Shown: one piece after another, positions 25,602 through 33,659 of the stretch
How the letters are laid out: every line of letters begins with the position of its first letter
Numbering within the stretch: position 1 is the stretch's first letter
Assembly: GCA_031289615.1 (NCBI GenBank)
Contig: JAITPD010000048.1
Coordinates: 1-64,000 of the forward strand
Direction of reading: 5' to 3'
DNA: 64,000 nt
Origin: Lactobacillaceae bacterium
Lineage (GTDB): Bacteria; Bacillota; Bacilli; Lactobacillales; Lactobacillaceae
The notes under the pieces: generated by a model
Database searches by the model: none
What the model was told of the DNA's origin: nothing
The model's input: only the letters and a program-made list of their open reading frames with translations
Made by a program: the position numbers and the translations under genes

Positions 25602-25838
25602 ATGACAATGGCAACTTCAGTTAGATTTGATGACGATATGAATGACATTTTAAATGACTATACTAAATCTCATGGGATTAGTAAGAGTGAATATATTAAA
25701 CAAGTAGTTTCAGAAAGCTTGGAAGACTGGGTTGATATTCAAGAGGCTGATGAAGCATATAAGGCGTGGCGTGATGGTGGATTTAAAACTGTCTCTCATG
25801 CTGATATGTGGAGCAGGCTAGGAATTGACAATGAGTAA
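25602..25838 (+). CDS. RelB/DinJ-family antitoxin
   Basis: In this 78-residue protein, an N-terminal RHH (SVRFDDDMNDIL then GISKSEYIKQ) binds the operator and the acidic C-terminus should wrap the toxin. AAGGAGG precedes the ATG. The reading frame overlaps the toxin start by 8 bases, so the pair is coupled. Confidence 0.9.
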   Translation: MTMATSVRFDDDMNDILNDYTKSHGISKSEYIKQVVSESLEDWVDIQEADEAYKAWRDGGFKTVSHADMWSRLGIDNE

Positions 25839-26109
25839 GTATGTAGTTGATTATGCAGATACATTTTATGAATCAGCTTCTAAGATTGATAAGGGTACTT
25901 TGAAGATAATAAAGAAGTGGATTGAAAAACATTTAGTTGATGTTGATTTTCCAAATTCACCAGGTAAAAAGCTAGAAAGTAATTTGGCTGGATACGTTAG
26001 ATTTAGAATTGGATCTTATCGGTTAATTGCAATTGTGGATGATGATAAATTTGTAATAACTAATGTGTTTGTTGCTAAACGTGAGATTGTGTATAAAAAG
26101 TTCAAATAA
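25831..26109 (+). CDS. RelE-family mRNA interferase toxin
   Basis: The 92-residue protein starts at ATG 25831. It has the RelE/ParE fold pattern, with KKLESNLAGYVRFRIGSYRL and a late TNVFVAKREIVYK strand. RelE toxins cut mRNA at the ribosome A site. Location inside a prophage suggests maintenance or abortive infection. Confidence 0.9.
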   Translation: MSKYVVDYADTFYESASKIDKGTLKIIKKWIEKHLVDVDFPNSPGKKLESNLAGYVRFRIGSYRLIAIVDDDKFVITNVFVAKREIVYKKFK

Positions 26110-26113
26110 AATA

Positions 26114-26140
26114 CCGCTATTCAATGTGAATAACGGCATT
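26114..26140 (+). terminator. Terminator after relBE
   Basis: CCGCTATTCA pairs with TGAATAACGG around ATG. The T-tract CATTTGC is weak. Confidence 0.6.
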
Positions 26141-26197
26141 TGCTTAAAGTGATAAAAGATTAAATGTGTAACTTAATTTTATCACGGAGGTGTTGTT

Positions 26198-26611
26198 TTG
26201 GCACTATTACCGGCGATTGATGAACAAAAGACAATTGAAAATGTTAGGCAATTCTTTGATCATGATTTTCCAAGGCTTCAAAATATGGCACATATCTCTT
26301 ATGTTAGCATCAAGTCGCCAGTTATCTCTGGCATGCCAACTGGAAGTACGTATAGCAATGTAAATGATGAAAAGGTAAGTTCATACGTTTATGCTAACAA
26401 CGTCTTAGACAGTGTACTAGAGGCTTGTAGAAGTATGACTTTTCCACACCGTGATTTCATGGAACTGAGATACTTTAAAGGATTAACTTGGATGCAGGTT
26501 CAAGACAGAAAAGGTTATTCTGATAGTCGTGGGTATCAGATTATCAGGGAAGCATTTTTACAGTTTGCGGATGCTTTTGCAGACACAGAGGATTTTAGAA
26601 TATTCAAATAA
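26198..26611 (+). CDS. ArpU-family late transcription regulator
   Basis: The 137-residue protein starts at TTG 26198, seven bases after GGAGG. A C-terminal sigma-like HTH region (MELRYFKGLTWMQVQDRKGYS) is typical of ArpU/RinA regulators that activate late genes. It sits at the early/late boundary and has its own terminator. Confidence 0.8.
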   Translation: MALLPAIDEQKTIENVRQFFDHDFPRLQNMAHISYVSIKSPVISGMPTGSTYSNVNDEKVSSYVYANNVLDSVLEACRSMTFPHRDFMELRYFKGLTWMQVQDRKGYSDSRGYQIIREAFLQFADAFADTEDFRIFK

Positions 26612-26613
26612 AA

Positions 26614-26660
26614 AAAGGCTATATTTCAACAAAAATGTTGGTTTATGGCCATTTTATTTT
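26614..26660 (+). terminator. Terminator after arpU
   Basis: GGCTATATTTCAACA pairs imperfectly with TGTTGGTTTATGGCC around AAAA. T-rich ATTTTATTTT follows. Confidence 0.75.
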
Positions 26661-26670
26661 GTATAAATGG

Positions 26671-26699
26671 TTGACTTTATATCCGTTTGAGTATATAAT
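26671..26699 (+). promoter_or_regulatory. Strong vegetative promoter of a four-gene cassette
   Basis: TTGACT and a perfect TATAAT are separated by exactly 17 bases. This is the best -35/-10 match seen in the prophage. It directly follows the arpU terminator. Confidence 0.85.
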
Positions 26700-26727
26700 A
26701 TAAGTGTAGTCAAGGAAGGGAGAAGAC

Positions 26728-26844
26728 ATGAAAGACTGGTTGCAAATCTTGATTGGGATTGGAACAGTAGTTGTAAGTTGCTCAACAGCCTATAAGAACT
26801 ACTGGGAAGGTCGTAAAGCCAAGAAAGATGTCAAGAATAAATAG
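26728..26844 (+). CDS. 38-residue membrane micropeptide 1
   Basis: AAGGGAG precedes the ATG. One membrane helix (about residues 4-21) is followed by the tail YKNYWEGRKAKK. The next gene encodes a related design (YKKYWEIKLKRK). Confidence 0.6.
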   Translation: MKDWLQILIGIGTVVVSCSTAYKNYWEGRKAKKDVKNK

Positions 26845-26873
26845 GCTTCCGGGCTTATTTGTGCATACTATTT

Positions 26874-27002
26874 ATGTCGAAAATAATTATGAATAAATTT
26901 TTAATTGGTGCAATTATATTTGCTATTTTAGTTGTTGGCGGATCATATGCCTATAAAAAATATTGGGAAATTAAATTAAAAAGAAAGGGTAGCAAAAAAT
27001 GA
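26874..27002 (+). CDS. 42-residue membrane micropeptide 2
   Basis: The ATG choice is uncertain because an internal ATG also fits. One membrane helix (about residues 9-25) is followed by a basic tail with the same Y-x2-YWE motif as micropeptide 1. Its stop overlaps the next start by 4 bases, so translation is coupled. Confidence 0.55.
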   Translation: MSKIIMNKFLIGAIIFAILVVGGSYAYKKYWEIKLKRKGSKK

Positions 27003-27205
27003 TTAATTTGAATGATTCTGATATTATGTCAGCTCAAGAAGCATCAGCATTGTGGAAGAAGGCTGAAAACTATGTAAGGCAAATGTATGCCAAATATCCT
27101 GATAAATTTCCTGATGGTTCAATCAAAAAGTTTGGGACTCAATTAGTGGTTACCCGTGAAGGAATGGAAGTAGTAACGGGCGTACAAAAGAAAGATTTGT
27201 TGTAA
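26999..27205 (+). CDS. Small helix-turn-helix protein (HTH_59-like)
   Basis: The 68-residue protein combines SAQEASALWKKAENYVRQMY, PDGSIKKFGTQLVVTREGM and a final helix. This is the layout of small HTH proteins found beside TA-like genes in Firmicutes. It lies 6 bases before a HicB-like gene. Confidence 0.65.
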   Translation: MINLNDSDIMSAQEASALWKKAENYVRQMYAKYPDKFPDGSIKKFGTQLVVTREGMEVVTGVQKKDLL

Positions 27206-27211
27206 ATTATT

Positions 27212-27475
27212 ATGTCAAAAGATACATTATTATTTTATCCAACTGTTTTCTCAGTAGAAACATCAGACGCCAGTAAAGCTATTAATGTACGTGTTCCAGA
27301 TGTAGGTGCTATTACTTTTGGTAAAGATATGCAAGAAGCAATTATTATGGCTAGGAATGTCGTTTATTTACTTCTAGAAGGAGTGACAAACTATCCTGAT
27401 ACAAGTGACGTAACAGATATTGAGTTAGAAGAATGGGAGAACCCTGAAACAACTAAAGTGGTATTGGTTTCTTAA
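27212..27475 (+). CDS. HicB-like antitoxin-fold protein
   Basis: In the 87-residue protein, FYPTVFSVE, INVRVPDVGAITFG and MQEAIIMARNVV match the HicB partial RNase-H fold (YPAxF, FPDLPG, ALxxA). No HicA toxin gene is present; its neighbour is the HTH protein. Regulation of an unknown partner is inferred. Confidence 0.7.
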   Translation: MSKDTLLFYPTVFSVETSDASKAINVRVPDVGAITFGKDMQEAIIMARNVVYLLLEGVTNYPDTSDVTDIELEEWENPETTKVVLVS

Positions 27476-27556
27476 AATAAATTACAGGTTTACTAGAGAT
27501 TTGTTGTAGGTTAACAAGAGGTAATCCGTATTATTATGTTAATATCGAATAATTTA

Positions 27557-27589
27557 GAAAAGGTGATCACGATTGTGGTTGCCTTTTTA
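27557..27589 (+). terminator. Terminator closing the micropeptide/HicB cassette
   Basis: AAAAGGTGATCAC pairs over 13 positions (several G-U) with GTGGTTGCCTTTT around GATT, and a T-run follows. Confidence 0.8.
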
Positions 27590-27610
27590 TTACGTGGAGG
27601 AGTTCTAAAA

Positions 27611-28648
27611 ATGAGTGAAGATGCTAATGATTCAGTATTGAATGATTTTAACACTACCAAGATTGACTTTAGTACTGCTAATAGTGATTTAACCAATGGT
27701 AATTTAATAGCAGTTAAGGGTGATCATAATGGGCGTGGATTTAAGGTGACAGTATCTAGTGGCCTTGACTTATTAAACACCTCAGCAATCTTTTACTGGA
27801 AGAATTATGACGGTGGTAGCGGAATGTCTACCATGTCACAAAATAAATCAGAGATGTCTGTTTTTGAATTAACATACCCTGAAGAAATGCTGAAGCCAGG
27901 TCAAGTTCAAGCAACAATTTCATTGGTTAATCAGAATAACAAAACGGTACTTAATTCACGGGCATTTAACATTAAAATTGAAGACAGCGCTGTGGATGAA
28001 GATGCAATTAAAATGGATAATAATTATTCAACATTAAATGAAATTTTAGTCACATGGCATGAATTACCAGCAAAGGTTAACGAAGAACTTGGTAAGATTC
28101 CTGATTTAGTTCAAACACAAATTGACAAGATATTATCGGATTTAGTTGGTGGCAAGGTTGAATCTGAAACACCAGCAACGATTAAGACTAAGTATGAATC
28201 CAATCCAGATACTAATGCTTATACTGATTCAGATAAACAAAAGTTGGCTGGGTTAAAGCAAGCTATGGATAATGGGCACCTATGGAATTACTCTGGACAA
28301 CAAAACACTAATGAGGTTTATTACACACAATTAAGTGACGATATTTCTCAGTTAGAACATTTTTATGATGGTGATGAAGATCATAAATTAACATTGGGTG
28401 ACTTTGTCGTTTATAGTGGAATGATATACATTGTTGACAAACCACCTTATCAATATGAAACAGATACCACATTTAGTTCTAGTCCTATGGTAACTGGAAT
28501 GACGCCACAAGGACTTATGGATTTCTTTGAACATCGTTATGAAGACTTAGAAAAAGACGTTGGTACCAAGCTGGACAAAGTTGATGGCAAGGGGTTGTCT
28601 ACGAATGACTTTACTGATGAACTAAAAGCAAAGTTGGAGCGCTTATAA
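27611..28648 (+). CDS. BppU-like phage baseplate upper protein
   Basis: The start at 27611 after GGAGGAG gives 345 residues. The N-terminal domain (about 10-125: KIDFSTANSDLTNGN, then GQVQATISLVN, then FNIKIEDSAVDE) matches BppU_N. The C-terminus ends in a collar motif, DGKGLSTNDFTDELKAKL, common in tail fibres. It should attach receptor-binding proteins to the baseplate. Its position, ahead of the terminase genes and about 13 kb from the other baseplate genes, is unusual. Confidence 0.75.
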   Translation: MSEDANDSVLNDFNTTKIDFSTANSDLTNGNLIAVKGDHNGRGFKVTVSSGLDLLNTSAIFYWKNYDGGSGMSTMSQNKSEMSVFELTYPEEMLKPGQVQATISLVNQNNKTVLNSRAFNIKIEDSAVDEDAIKMDNNYSTLNEILVTWHELPAKVNEELGKIPDLVQTQIDKILSDLVGGKVESETPATIKTKYESNPDTNAYTDSDKQKLAGLKQAMDNGHLWNYSGQQNTNEVYYTQLSDDISQLEHFYDGDEDHKLTLGDFVVYSGMIYIVDKPPYQYETDTTFSSSPMVTGMTPQGLMDFFEHRYEDLEKDVGTKLDKVDGKGLSTNDFTDELKAKLERL

Positions 28649-28649
28649 C

Positions 28650-28928
28650 ATGGACACAAATGGATTGTCATTAAGCTATAACGTTGGAATTGAGTTTGTA
28701 AATGGGCTAAATTATTTTGGCGAGCCAGTTTATGGTGAGATTAAGAATTACAATAACATGCATCCAGTCTATGATGTGATGAGCAAGTTCATTGGTATCT
28801 CCTACTATATTACTGAATCATATGACTTAACTAAGAACACTAATTTACGTGTAACTGATTGGAATGCGATCGTTCATAATATCAAGGTAATTGATACAGA
28901 AGACAATAAGGTGAGGCTGATGTTCTAA
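28650..28928 (+). CDS. Hypothetical protein paired with the BppU-like gene
   Basis: This 92-residue, beta-rich protein is rich in Tyr and Asn and begins one base after the baseplate gene. It may be a structural partner. No family is recognised. Confidence 0.5.
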   Translation: MDTNGLSLSYNVGIEFVNGLNYFGEPVYGEIKNYNNMHPVYDVMSKFIGISYYITESYDLTKNTNLRVTDWNAIVHNIKVIDTEDNKVRLMF

Positions 28929-29422
28929 TGGGTAAACAGATGCATAGGTGTAGGGAAGTTAGTTGTCGAACGCTCATCCCCATTGAGGAAACCTATTGTG
29001 ATACTCATGCTGGGTTACATCCGAAGTGGCAGGGAGATAAGACTAAGCGTTATCGGAAGTATGATAAAGCTAGGCAGGAAGATGAAGAGCGTAAGGCACG
29101 GCATAGCTTCTATAATAAGACCGTGTGGAAGAAGACAAGGCAAGCAGTCATGGACCAACAGCATAGGCTATGTGGGTATTGTTTGTTGTGCGATAGAGTG
29201 ACACCAGCGCAAGTCGTTGATCACATTGTACCTCGCGAGGTAGCACCTAGTATGGATCTTGACATGGGTAACTTGATGGCATCATGTATGTTGTGCCATC
29301 AGGCTAAGACTGAATGGGAACAAGGTTATTATGGTACAGGGCAACATAACAAGTTAAATAAGAAAGCATTACCCATTAAAGATGTTGAAATGATAAAATT
29401 TGTTTTTGATCGTGATGATTAA
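28928..29422 (+). CDS. HNH endonuclease (packaging-associated)
   Basis: The 164-residue protein has an N-terminal zinc knuckle (CREVSC...CDTH), a CGYCLLC pair, the HNH core VVDHIVP, a conserved NLMASCMLCH, and a final H/K segment. In cos phages of HK97 type, an HNH protein next to TerS cooperates with terminase in genome cutting. It overlaps the previous gene by one base. Confidence 0.9.
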   Translation: MGKQMHRCREVSCRTLIPIEETYCDTHAGLHPKWQGDKTKRYRKYDKARQEDEERKARHSFYNKTVWKKTRQAVMDQQHRLCGYCLLCDRVTPAQVVDHIVPREVAPSMDLDMGNLMASCMLCHQAKTEWEQGYYGTGQHNKLNKKALPIKDVEMIKFVFDRDD

Positions 29423-29522
29423 AGAATAATAGGGGGCCACACTTGGTTAAGAAGAGACCAACGTGTGTTACTGTCGTTTTATGTAAAATTGCAGAAAAAT
29501 AACTTTTGAGGGAGGTGATTAT
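29423..29522 (+). other. HNH-terS gap, candidate cos region
   Basis: This 100-bp spacer holds GGGGGCC directly before an inverted repeat, CACAC-TTGGT / ACCAA-C-GTGTG (29438-29467). Position between HNH and terS is where cos is often found. There is no direct proof. Confidence 0.4.
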
Positions 29523-30011
29523 TTGGCAGGGACTAGAAATAGTGGACGCAAACCAAAAGTGAACGATCCAAATGCAGCACGCAGGGAGCAAAGGCAACGT
29601 GCAGTGAATGCACAGTCAAATAATAGTGAATTTGAAAATATTAAAAGTGCTCCAAGTCGCTTAAACCAACAGTCAAAAACCTTGTATACACATATTGTTA
29701 GAGAACTTGGTAAAAGAGGGGTTCTGAAAGATTTAGATAGTACTTTACTTGAGGAATATGTAACCCAAGTAGTGGTTAGCCGTTCAGCCCGTAAAGTGAT
29801 TGATAAGCATGGTGTGGTGATTATTGATGATGATGGCAATATTAAAAAGAATCCAGCAGTTGACGTACTTAATAATGCGGTTAAAAACATTAAATCGTTG
29901 GGCAGCTCACTGGGATTAGATCCAGTAAGCCGTTCTGCAATGCTTTCTGATGTTCCAATTGATGATAGTGATTCTGCTAAGAACGTTATGGCAATGTTTG
30001 GAGGCGTGTAA
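29523..30011 (+). CDS. terS: Terminase small subunit, P27 family
   Basis: The 162-residue protein starts at TTG after GAGGGAGGTG. The N-terminus is basic (TRNSGRKPKVNDPNAARREQ) and the remainder matches P27-type TerS (LYTHIVRELGKRGVLKDLD). It recognises phage DNA for packaging. terL starts at the base after its stop. Confidence 0.92.
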   Translation: MAGTRNSGRKPKVNDPNAARREQRQRAVNAQSNNSEFENIKSAPSRLNQQSKTLYTHIVRELGKRGVLKDLDSTLLEEYVTQVVVSRSARKVIDKHGVVIIDDDGNIKKNPAVDVLNNAVKNIKSLGSSLGLDPVSRSAMLSDVPIDDSDSAKNVMAMFGGV

Positions 30012-31796
30012 ATGGCTTTAAAATGGACTGATAAAGTGTCAAAATACGCTGAAAAAGTTGTAAAAAATGACATTTTAAGCGGAGAATTAATGATTTTAGC
30101 AGCAAAAAGACACTTAAAGGATATGGGACGACAAGAAACGCCTGATTTCCCATATAAGTTTGATGAAAAGCTACTAGATAAGTTCTTAGGCTTTGCTTCA
30201 TTAGTGCCTGATCCAGATGAAGGCGTTCCTTTACCATTGATGGATTGGGAAATATTCTTATTGGGATCATTAGTTGGATGGCGTAATACTAAAACAGGTG
30301 GTAAGCGATTTAGGCAAGCAATTGTTTCCATTGCACGAAGCCAGGGTAAGACTTACATTGCAGCGATTTTAGCAACGTATGATTTCTTTGTACAAAGCCA
30401 TGGTAAAAAGAATCAAGACATCATTGTTTCAGCAAACACAACATCTCAAACCAAAAAGATTTTTAGCTATACAAGTGGGACGGTTAGTGCTTTGCTGAAC
30501 AGTGTCTTTAAAATGTTTGATGATAATATTTTCCCACGGTCAATGGATATTGTTGATAAAGAAAACCATAATCAGATCATTAGGATTTCAGCAGAAGGTG
30601 GTAAGTATGATGGTTATCACGCAACAACTGCTATTTTTGACGAGGCTGGCGATCAAAAGAACCGTGATGCCTTTGGTAAGATTACTTCCGGAATGATTAA
30701 GAATGAGAACGCTTTGTTCTTATTGATTTCCACAGCTTATCAAAGCCCTAATGCACCATTTCGTGAAGATATTAAGAATGGTAAAGATGCGATTGAAAAA
30801 GATGAGCGAAGTTATGACAGTACCTTCTTAGCCGTCTGGTCACAAGATGATGCAAGTGAAGTATTTAAGCCGGAGATGTGGATTAAGAGTAATCCGTTGC
30901 TAGGTCTTAAAAATCAAAAGGTTGTTTTGCTAAATGGTTTAATCTCTGAACGTGATAGTAAAATGCGTGAAGGTAAAATTAATGATTTCATTGTTAAAAA
31001 CATGAATGTTTGGTTGAATGCAGAAGAGAACGCAGCCTTTGAACTTGATGATGTGGAACGAACGGTTGTTACTGATTTTGATATGTATGGTCGTGAAGTC
31101 TATATTGGTTTTGACAATTCTATGACTTCAGATGATGCAGCGTTAGCCTTTGTATTTCCATATCTAAATGATGATGGGGAACAGCGTTGGCACTTATACC
31201 AGCATTCATTCATTCCATGGCATAAAGCTGGCTCAATTGAAGCTAAAGAAAGTCAAGACGGTATGAATTATCGTCACATGGAAAAACTTGGCTTTGCTTC
31301 AATTACTGAGCATGATAAAGGCCTGATCAACAATGATTCAATTTATCAATGGTTGATGGAATTTGTAGAAAATAATCAGCTAAAGGTTAAATATTTTGCC
31401 TATGATGCTATGCACACGTATGCCTTTATCAAGTCAATTTTGGAGGCGACAGAATGGACTGCATTACCTGTTAGGCAAGGCTCATTATCACTAACAGAGC
31501 CAACCCGTTGGTTACAGAATGCATTTGTAGAAGATAGGGTTACCCACTTTGATGATCCACTAATGCAAAAGTCATTAATGAATGCGGTCATTGTTGACGG
31601 TGGAAACAATGATATTAAGATTGATAAGAGCAAAGCCACATACAAGATTGACCTAGTTGATGCGTTAATTGATGCACTGGTTGAGGGGATTAATCACTTT
31701 GAAGATTTCGCTAATCAAACTGATGGTGATGCTTATCAAAAGATGGATACTGATGAATTAACCAAATATATTTTATCGGAGGACTTTGGATTTTGA
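30012..31796 (+). CDS. terL: Terminase large subunit, HK97 type
   Basis: The 594-residue protein has an ATPase domain with Walker A ARSQGKT (108-114) and Walker B AIFDE (207-211). The nuclease domain has acidic residues at GFDNSMTSDD, YFAYDAMH and KIDLVDALIDA. It pumps and cuts DNA at the portal. Confidence 0.96.
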   Translation: MALKWTDKVSKYAEKVVKNDILSGELMILAAKRHLKDMGRQETPDFPYKFDEKLLDKFLGFASLVPDPDEGVPLPLMDWEIFLLGSLVGWRNTKTGGKRFRQAIVSIARSQGKTYIAAILATYDFFVQSHGKKNQDIIVSANTTSQTKKIFSYTSGTVSALLNSVFKMFDDNIFPRSMDIVDKENHNQIIRISAEGGKYDGYHATTAIFDEAGDQKNRDAFGKITSGMIKNENALFLLISTAYQSPNAPFREDIKNGKDAIEKDERSYDSTFLAVWSQDDASEVFKPEMWIKSNPLLGLKNQKVVLLNGLISERDSKMREGKINDFIVKNMNVWLNAEENAAFELDDVERTVVTDFDMYGREVYIGFDNSMTSDDAALAFVFPYLNDDGEQRWHLYQHSFIPWHKAGSIEAKESQDGMNYRHMEKLGFASITEHDKGLINNDSIYQWLMEFVENNQLKVKYFAYDAMHTYAFIKSILEATEWTALPVRQGSLSLTEPTRWLQNAFVEDRVTHFDDPLMQKSLMNAVIVDGGNNDIKIDKSKATYKIDLVDALIDALVEGINHFEDFANQTDGDAYQKMDTDELTKYILSEDFGF

Positions 31797-31933
31797 TGCG
31801 TGAAAAGGTTTCTGATTATTTATCAATTGTTGGTGCTGGGGCATTTATTGCAGCAGCATTTTTATTTTCACCAATTGCAGGGCTAATTGTAGTTGGCGTT
31901 TTAGCGTTTGTGTTTAGTTACTTTTTGAGATAG
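31796..31933 (+). CDS. 45-residue membrane protein between TerL and portal
   Basis: The ATG overlaps the terL stop by one base (TGATG). Almost the whole protein is hydrophobic, forming one or two helices. Small membrane proteins at this site are common in lactic acid bacteria siphoviruses; the function is unknown. Confidence 0.65.
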   Translation: MREKVSDYLSIVGAGAFIAAAFLFSPIAGLIVVGVLAFVFSYFLR

Positions 31934-31945
31934 AGAGGATGAATA

Positions 31946-33127
31946 ATGTTTTTTGAAAGACGAGCAATTCCAATTAGGGGATCAGGGCATAGTACAAATA
32001 CGGTTAATTCAAATTCATTATTGTTTGATACGTATATCAATGCTGAACAAGCAATAAAGAATAGTGATGTGTGGACCGCTGTAAATATCATTAGTGCTGA
32101 CATTGCACGGGTGAAGTTTCATACTGATAAGAAGTCTGTGGATAATCTTTTGCAGAATCCATCACATTTAACCAACCGTTTCAACTTCTATCAGACTATG
32201 ATTGTGCAATTATTGTTATCTGGTAATGCGTATGCGATTAGACGTGTAGATAAACAAGGCAAAGAGTTTTGGGAGTTTGTAGCACCAGGAAATGTCATGG
32301 TCAACCAAACTAATAATGGCCAAGAAATCACCTATGATGTGCGATTCAATTTAACTGGTGAAGATGATCTAAAAAACATTAGTAGTCAAGACATGATTCA
32401 TTTGCGCTGGACTTCATTAAATGGCGGTATCATTGGACGTTCTCCTTTGACAGCGTTAAGCGGAGAGTTAGGGCTACAAAAAGCTTCTGGTAAATTGTCC
32501 ATGAATACAATTCAAAAAGCAATTATGCCAAATGCAGTTTTGAAAGCTTCAACTCCATTAACTCCTGAACAACGGGAGGGTGTCCGGAGCAAGTTTGAAG
32601 AAGCTAATACTGGTAAGAATGCTGGCCGGATTTTAGTTACTGATAGTTTAATTGATTATCAAGCGATTCAGGTTACAGCTGACATTGCTAAGTTGATTTC
32701 AGCTAATGACTGGACTCGTAATCAAATTGCTAAGGCGTTCTTACTGCCAATTGATATGTTGGGTGGTGAAAGTGAACATTCAAATGCTGAACAAATTAGG
32801 TCCGTCTATAATGCTACTCTTGGTCGGTATATTGCTCCCTTGCAAGAGGAACTAAGTACAAAACTTGGAGTAGATATTACAGCTGACATCCGTGAGGCAA
32901 TTGACCTTGACGGAACATTAATTGAACAACGGACTAGTGACTTGGTTAAGAACGGTGTTATTAGTTCTCAAGTTGGTGTACAGATTCTATCTGAATCACA
33001 TTCTGATTTAGTAACACCTGAAATTGTTGCCAAGGTTGGTTTAGAGAATGCAATTAATACGAAAGGAGTCACGGTAGATGGAGCAGGAAATACGCAGTTT
33101 AACGGCACAAGTGGAATTAAGGGATGA
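31946..33127 (+). CDS. Phage portal protein, HK97 family
   Basis: In the 393-residue protein, NSDVWTAVNIISADIA, GNAYAIRR and the QIAKAFLLPIDMLGG helix motif are typical of HK97 portals. It forms the dodecameric vertex for DNA entry and exit. Its end overlaps the protease gene by 50 bases. Confidence 0.95.
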   Translation: MFFERRAIPIRGSGHSTNTVNSNSLLFDTYINAEQAIKNSDVWTAVNIISADIARVKFHTDKKSVDNLLQNPSHLTNRFNFYQTMIVQLLLSGNAYAIRRVDKQGKEFWEFVAPGNVMVNQTNNGQEITYDVRFNLTGEDDLKNISSQDMIHLRWTSLNGGIIGRSPLTALSGELGLQKASGKLSMNTIQKAIMPNAVLKASTPLTPEQREGVRSKFEEANTGKNAGRILVTDSLIDYQAIQVTADIAKLISANDWTRNQIAKAFLLPIDMLGGESEHSNAEQIRSVYNATLGRYIAPLQEELSTKLGVDITADIREAIDLDGTLIEQRTSDLVKNGVISSQVGVQILSESHSDLVTPEIVAKVGLENAINTKGVTVDGAGNTQFNGTSGIKG

Positions 33128-33659
33128 CGATAATAAACCAGTCATTTCTGGTTATCCAGTAGTGTTTGGAAAACCGTCACAGGACTTAGGGGGCTTCATT
33201 GAGTTCATTGATAAGAGAGCATTGGATAAAGTTGATTTATCTCATGTCCTTTTGTTATACGGCCATGATCCAAATTTACCTTTGGCCAGGGCTGATGCTG
33301 GGACACTCAAACTTAAAGTTGATAAGAAAGGTTTGTATTTTGAATCAGAACTACCACGAACAACATTAGCAAGTGACATGTTAGAGAACATCCGTTTTGG
33401 AAATATCAGAGGGATGTCGTTTGGCTTCACCGTTGCTAAAGATAGTTGGGATATGAGTAAAAAGGTTGATGTACGAACAATTGAACAGATTGATCAGCTG
33501 TTTGAGATTACTATTACTCCCTTACCAGCATATCAAGATACAAGCGTTGCGATTTCCAGTCGTGACGCTACTGCAAAAACTTATACCAAACGTGCTAGAA
33601 ACCATGATTTTTTGGAATTAGCACAGATTCAATTAGGAGGAATGATTAATGAACATTGA
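33078..33659 (+). CDS. HK97-type prohead protease
   Basis: The 193-residue serine protease of the U35 family has catalytic H63 (YGHDPNLPLA) and S114 (RGMSFGF). AAAGGAG lies within the portal coding region. It cleaves the capsid delta domain during maturation. Confidence 0.93.
   Translation: MEQEIRSLTAQVELRDDDNKPVISGYPVVFGKPSQDLGGFIEFIDKRALDKVDLSHVLLLYGHDPNLPLARADAGTLKLKVDKKGLYFESELPRTTLASDMLENIRFGNIRGMSFGFTVAKDSWDMSKKVDVRTIEQIDQLFEITITPLPAYQDTSVAISSRDATAKTYTKRARNHDFLELAQIQLGGMINEH

Noticed and set aside
29519..30331. Long reading frame antisense to terS and terL
   Set aside because: No ribosome binding site, composition is that of a shadow frame, and both sense genes are well supported.
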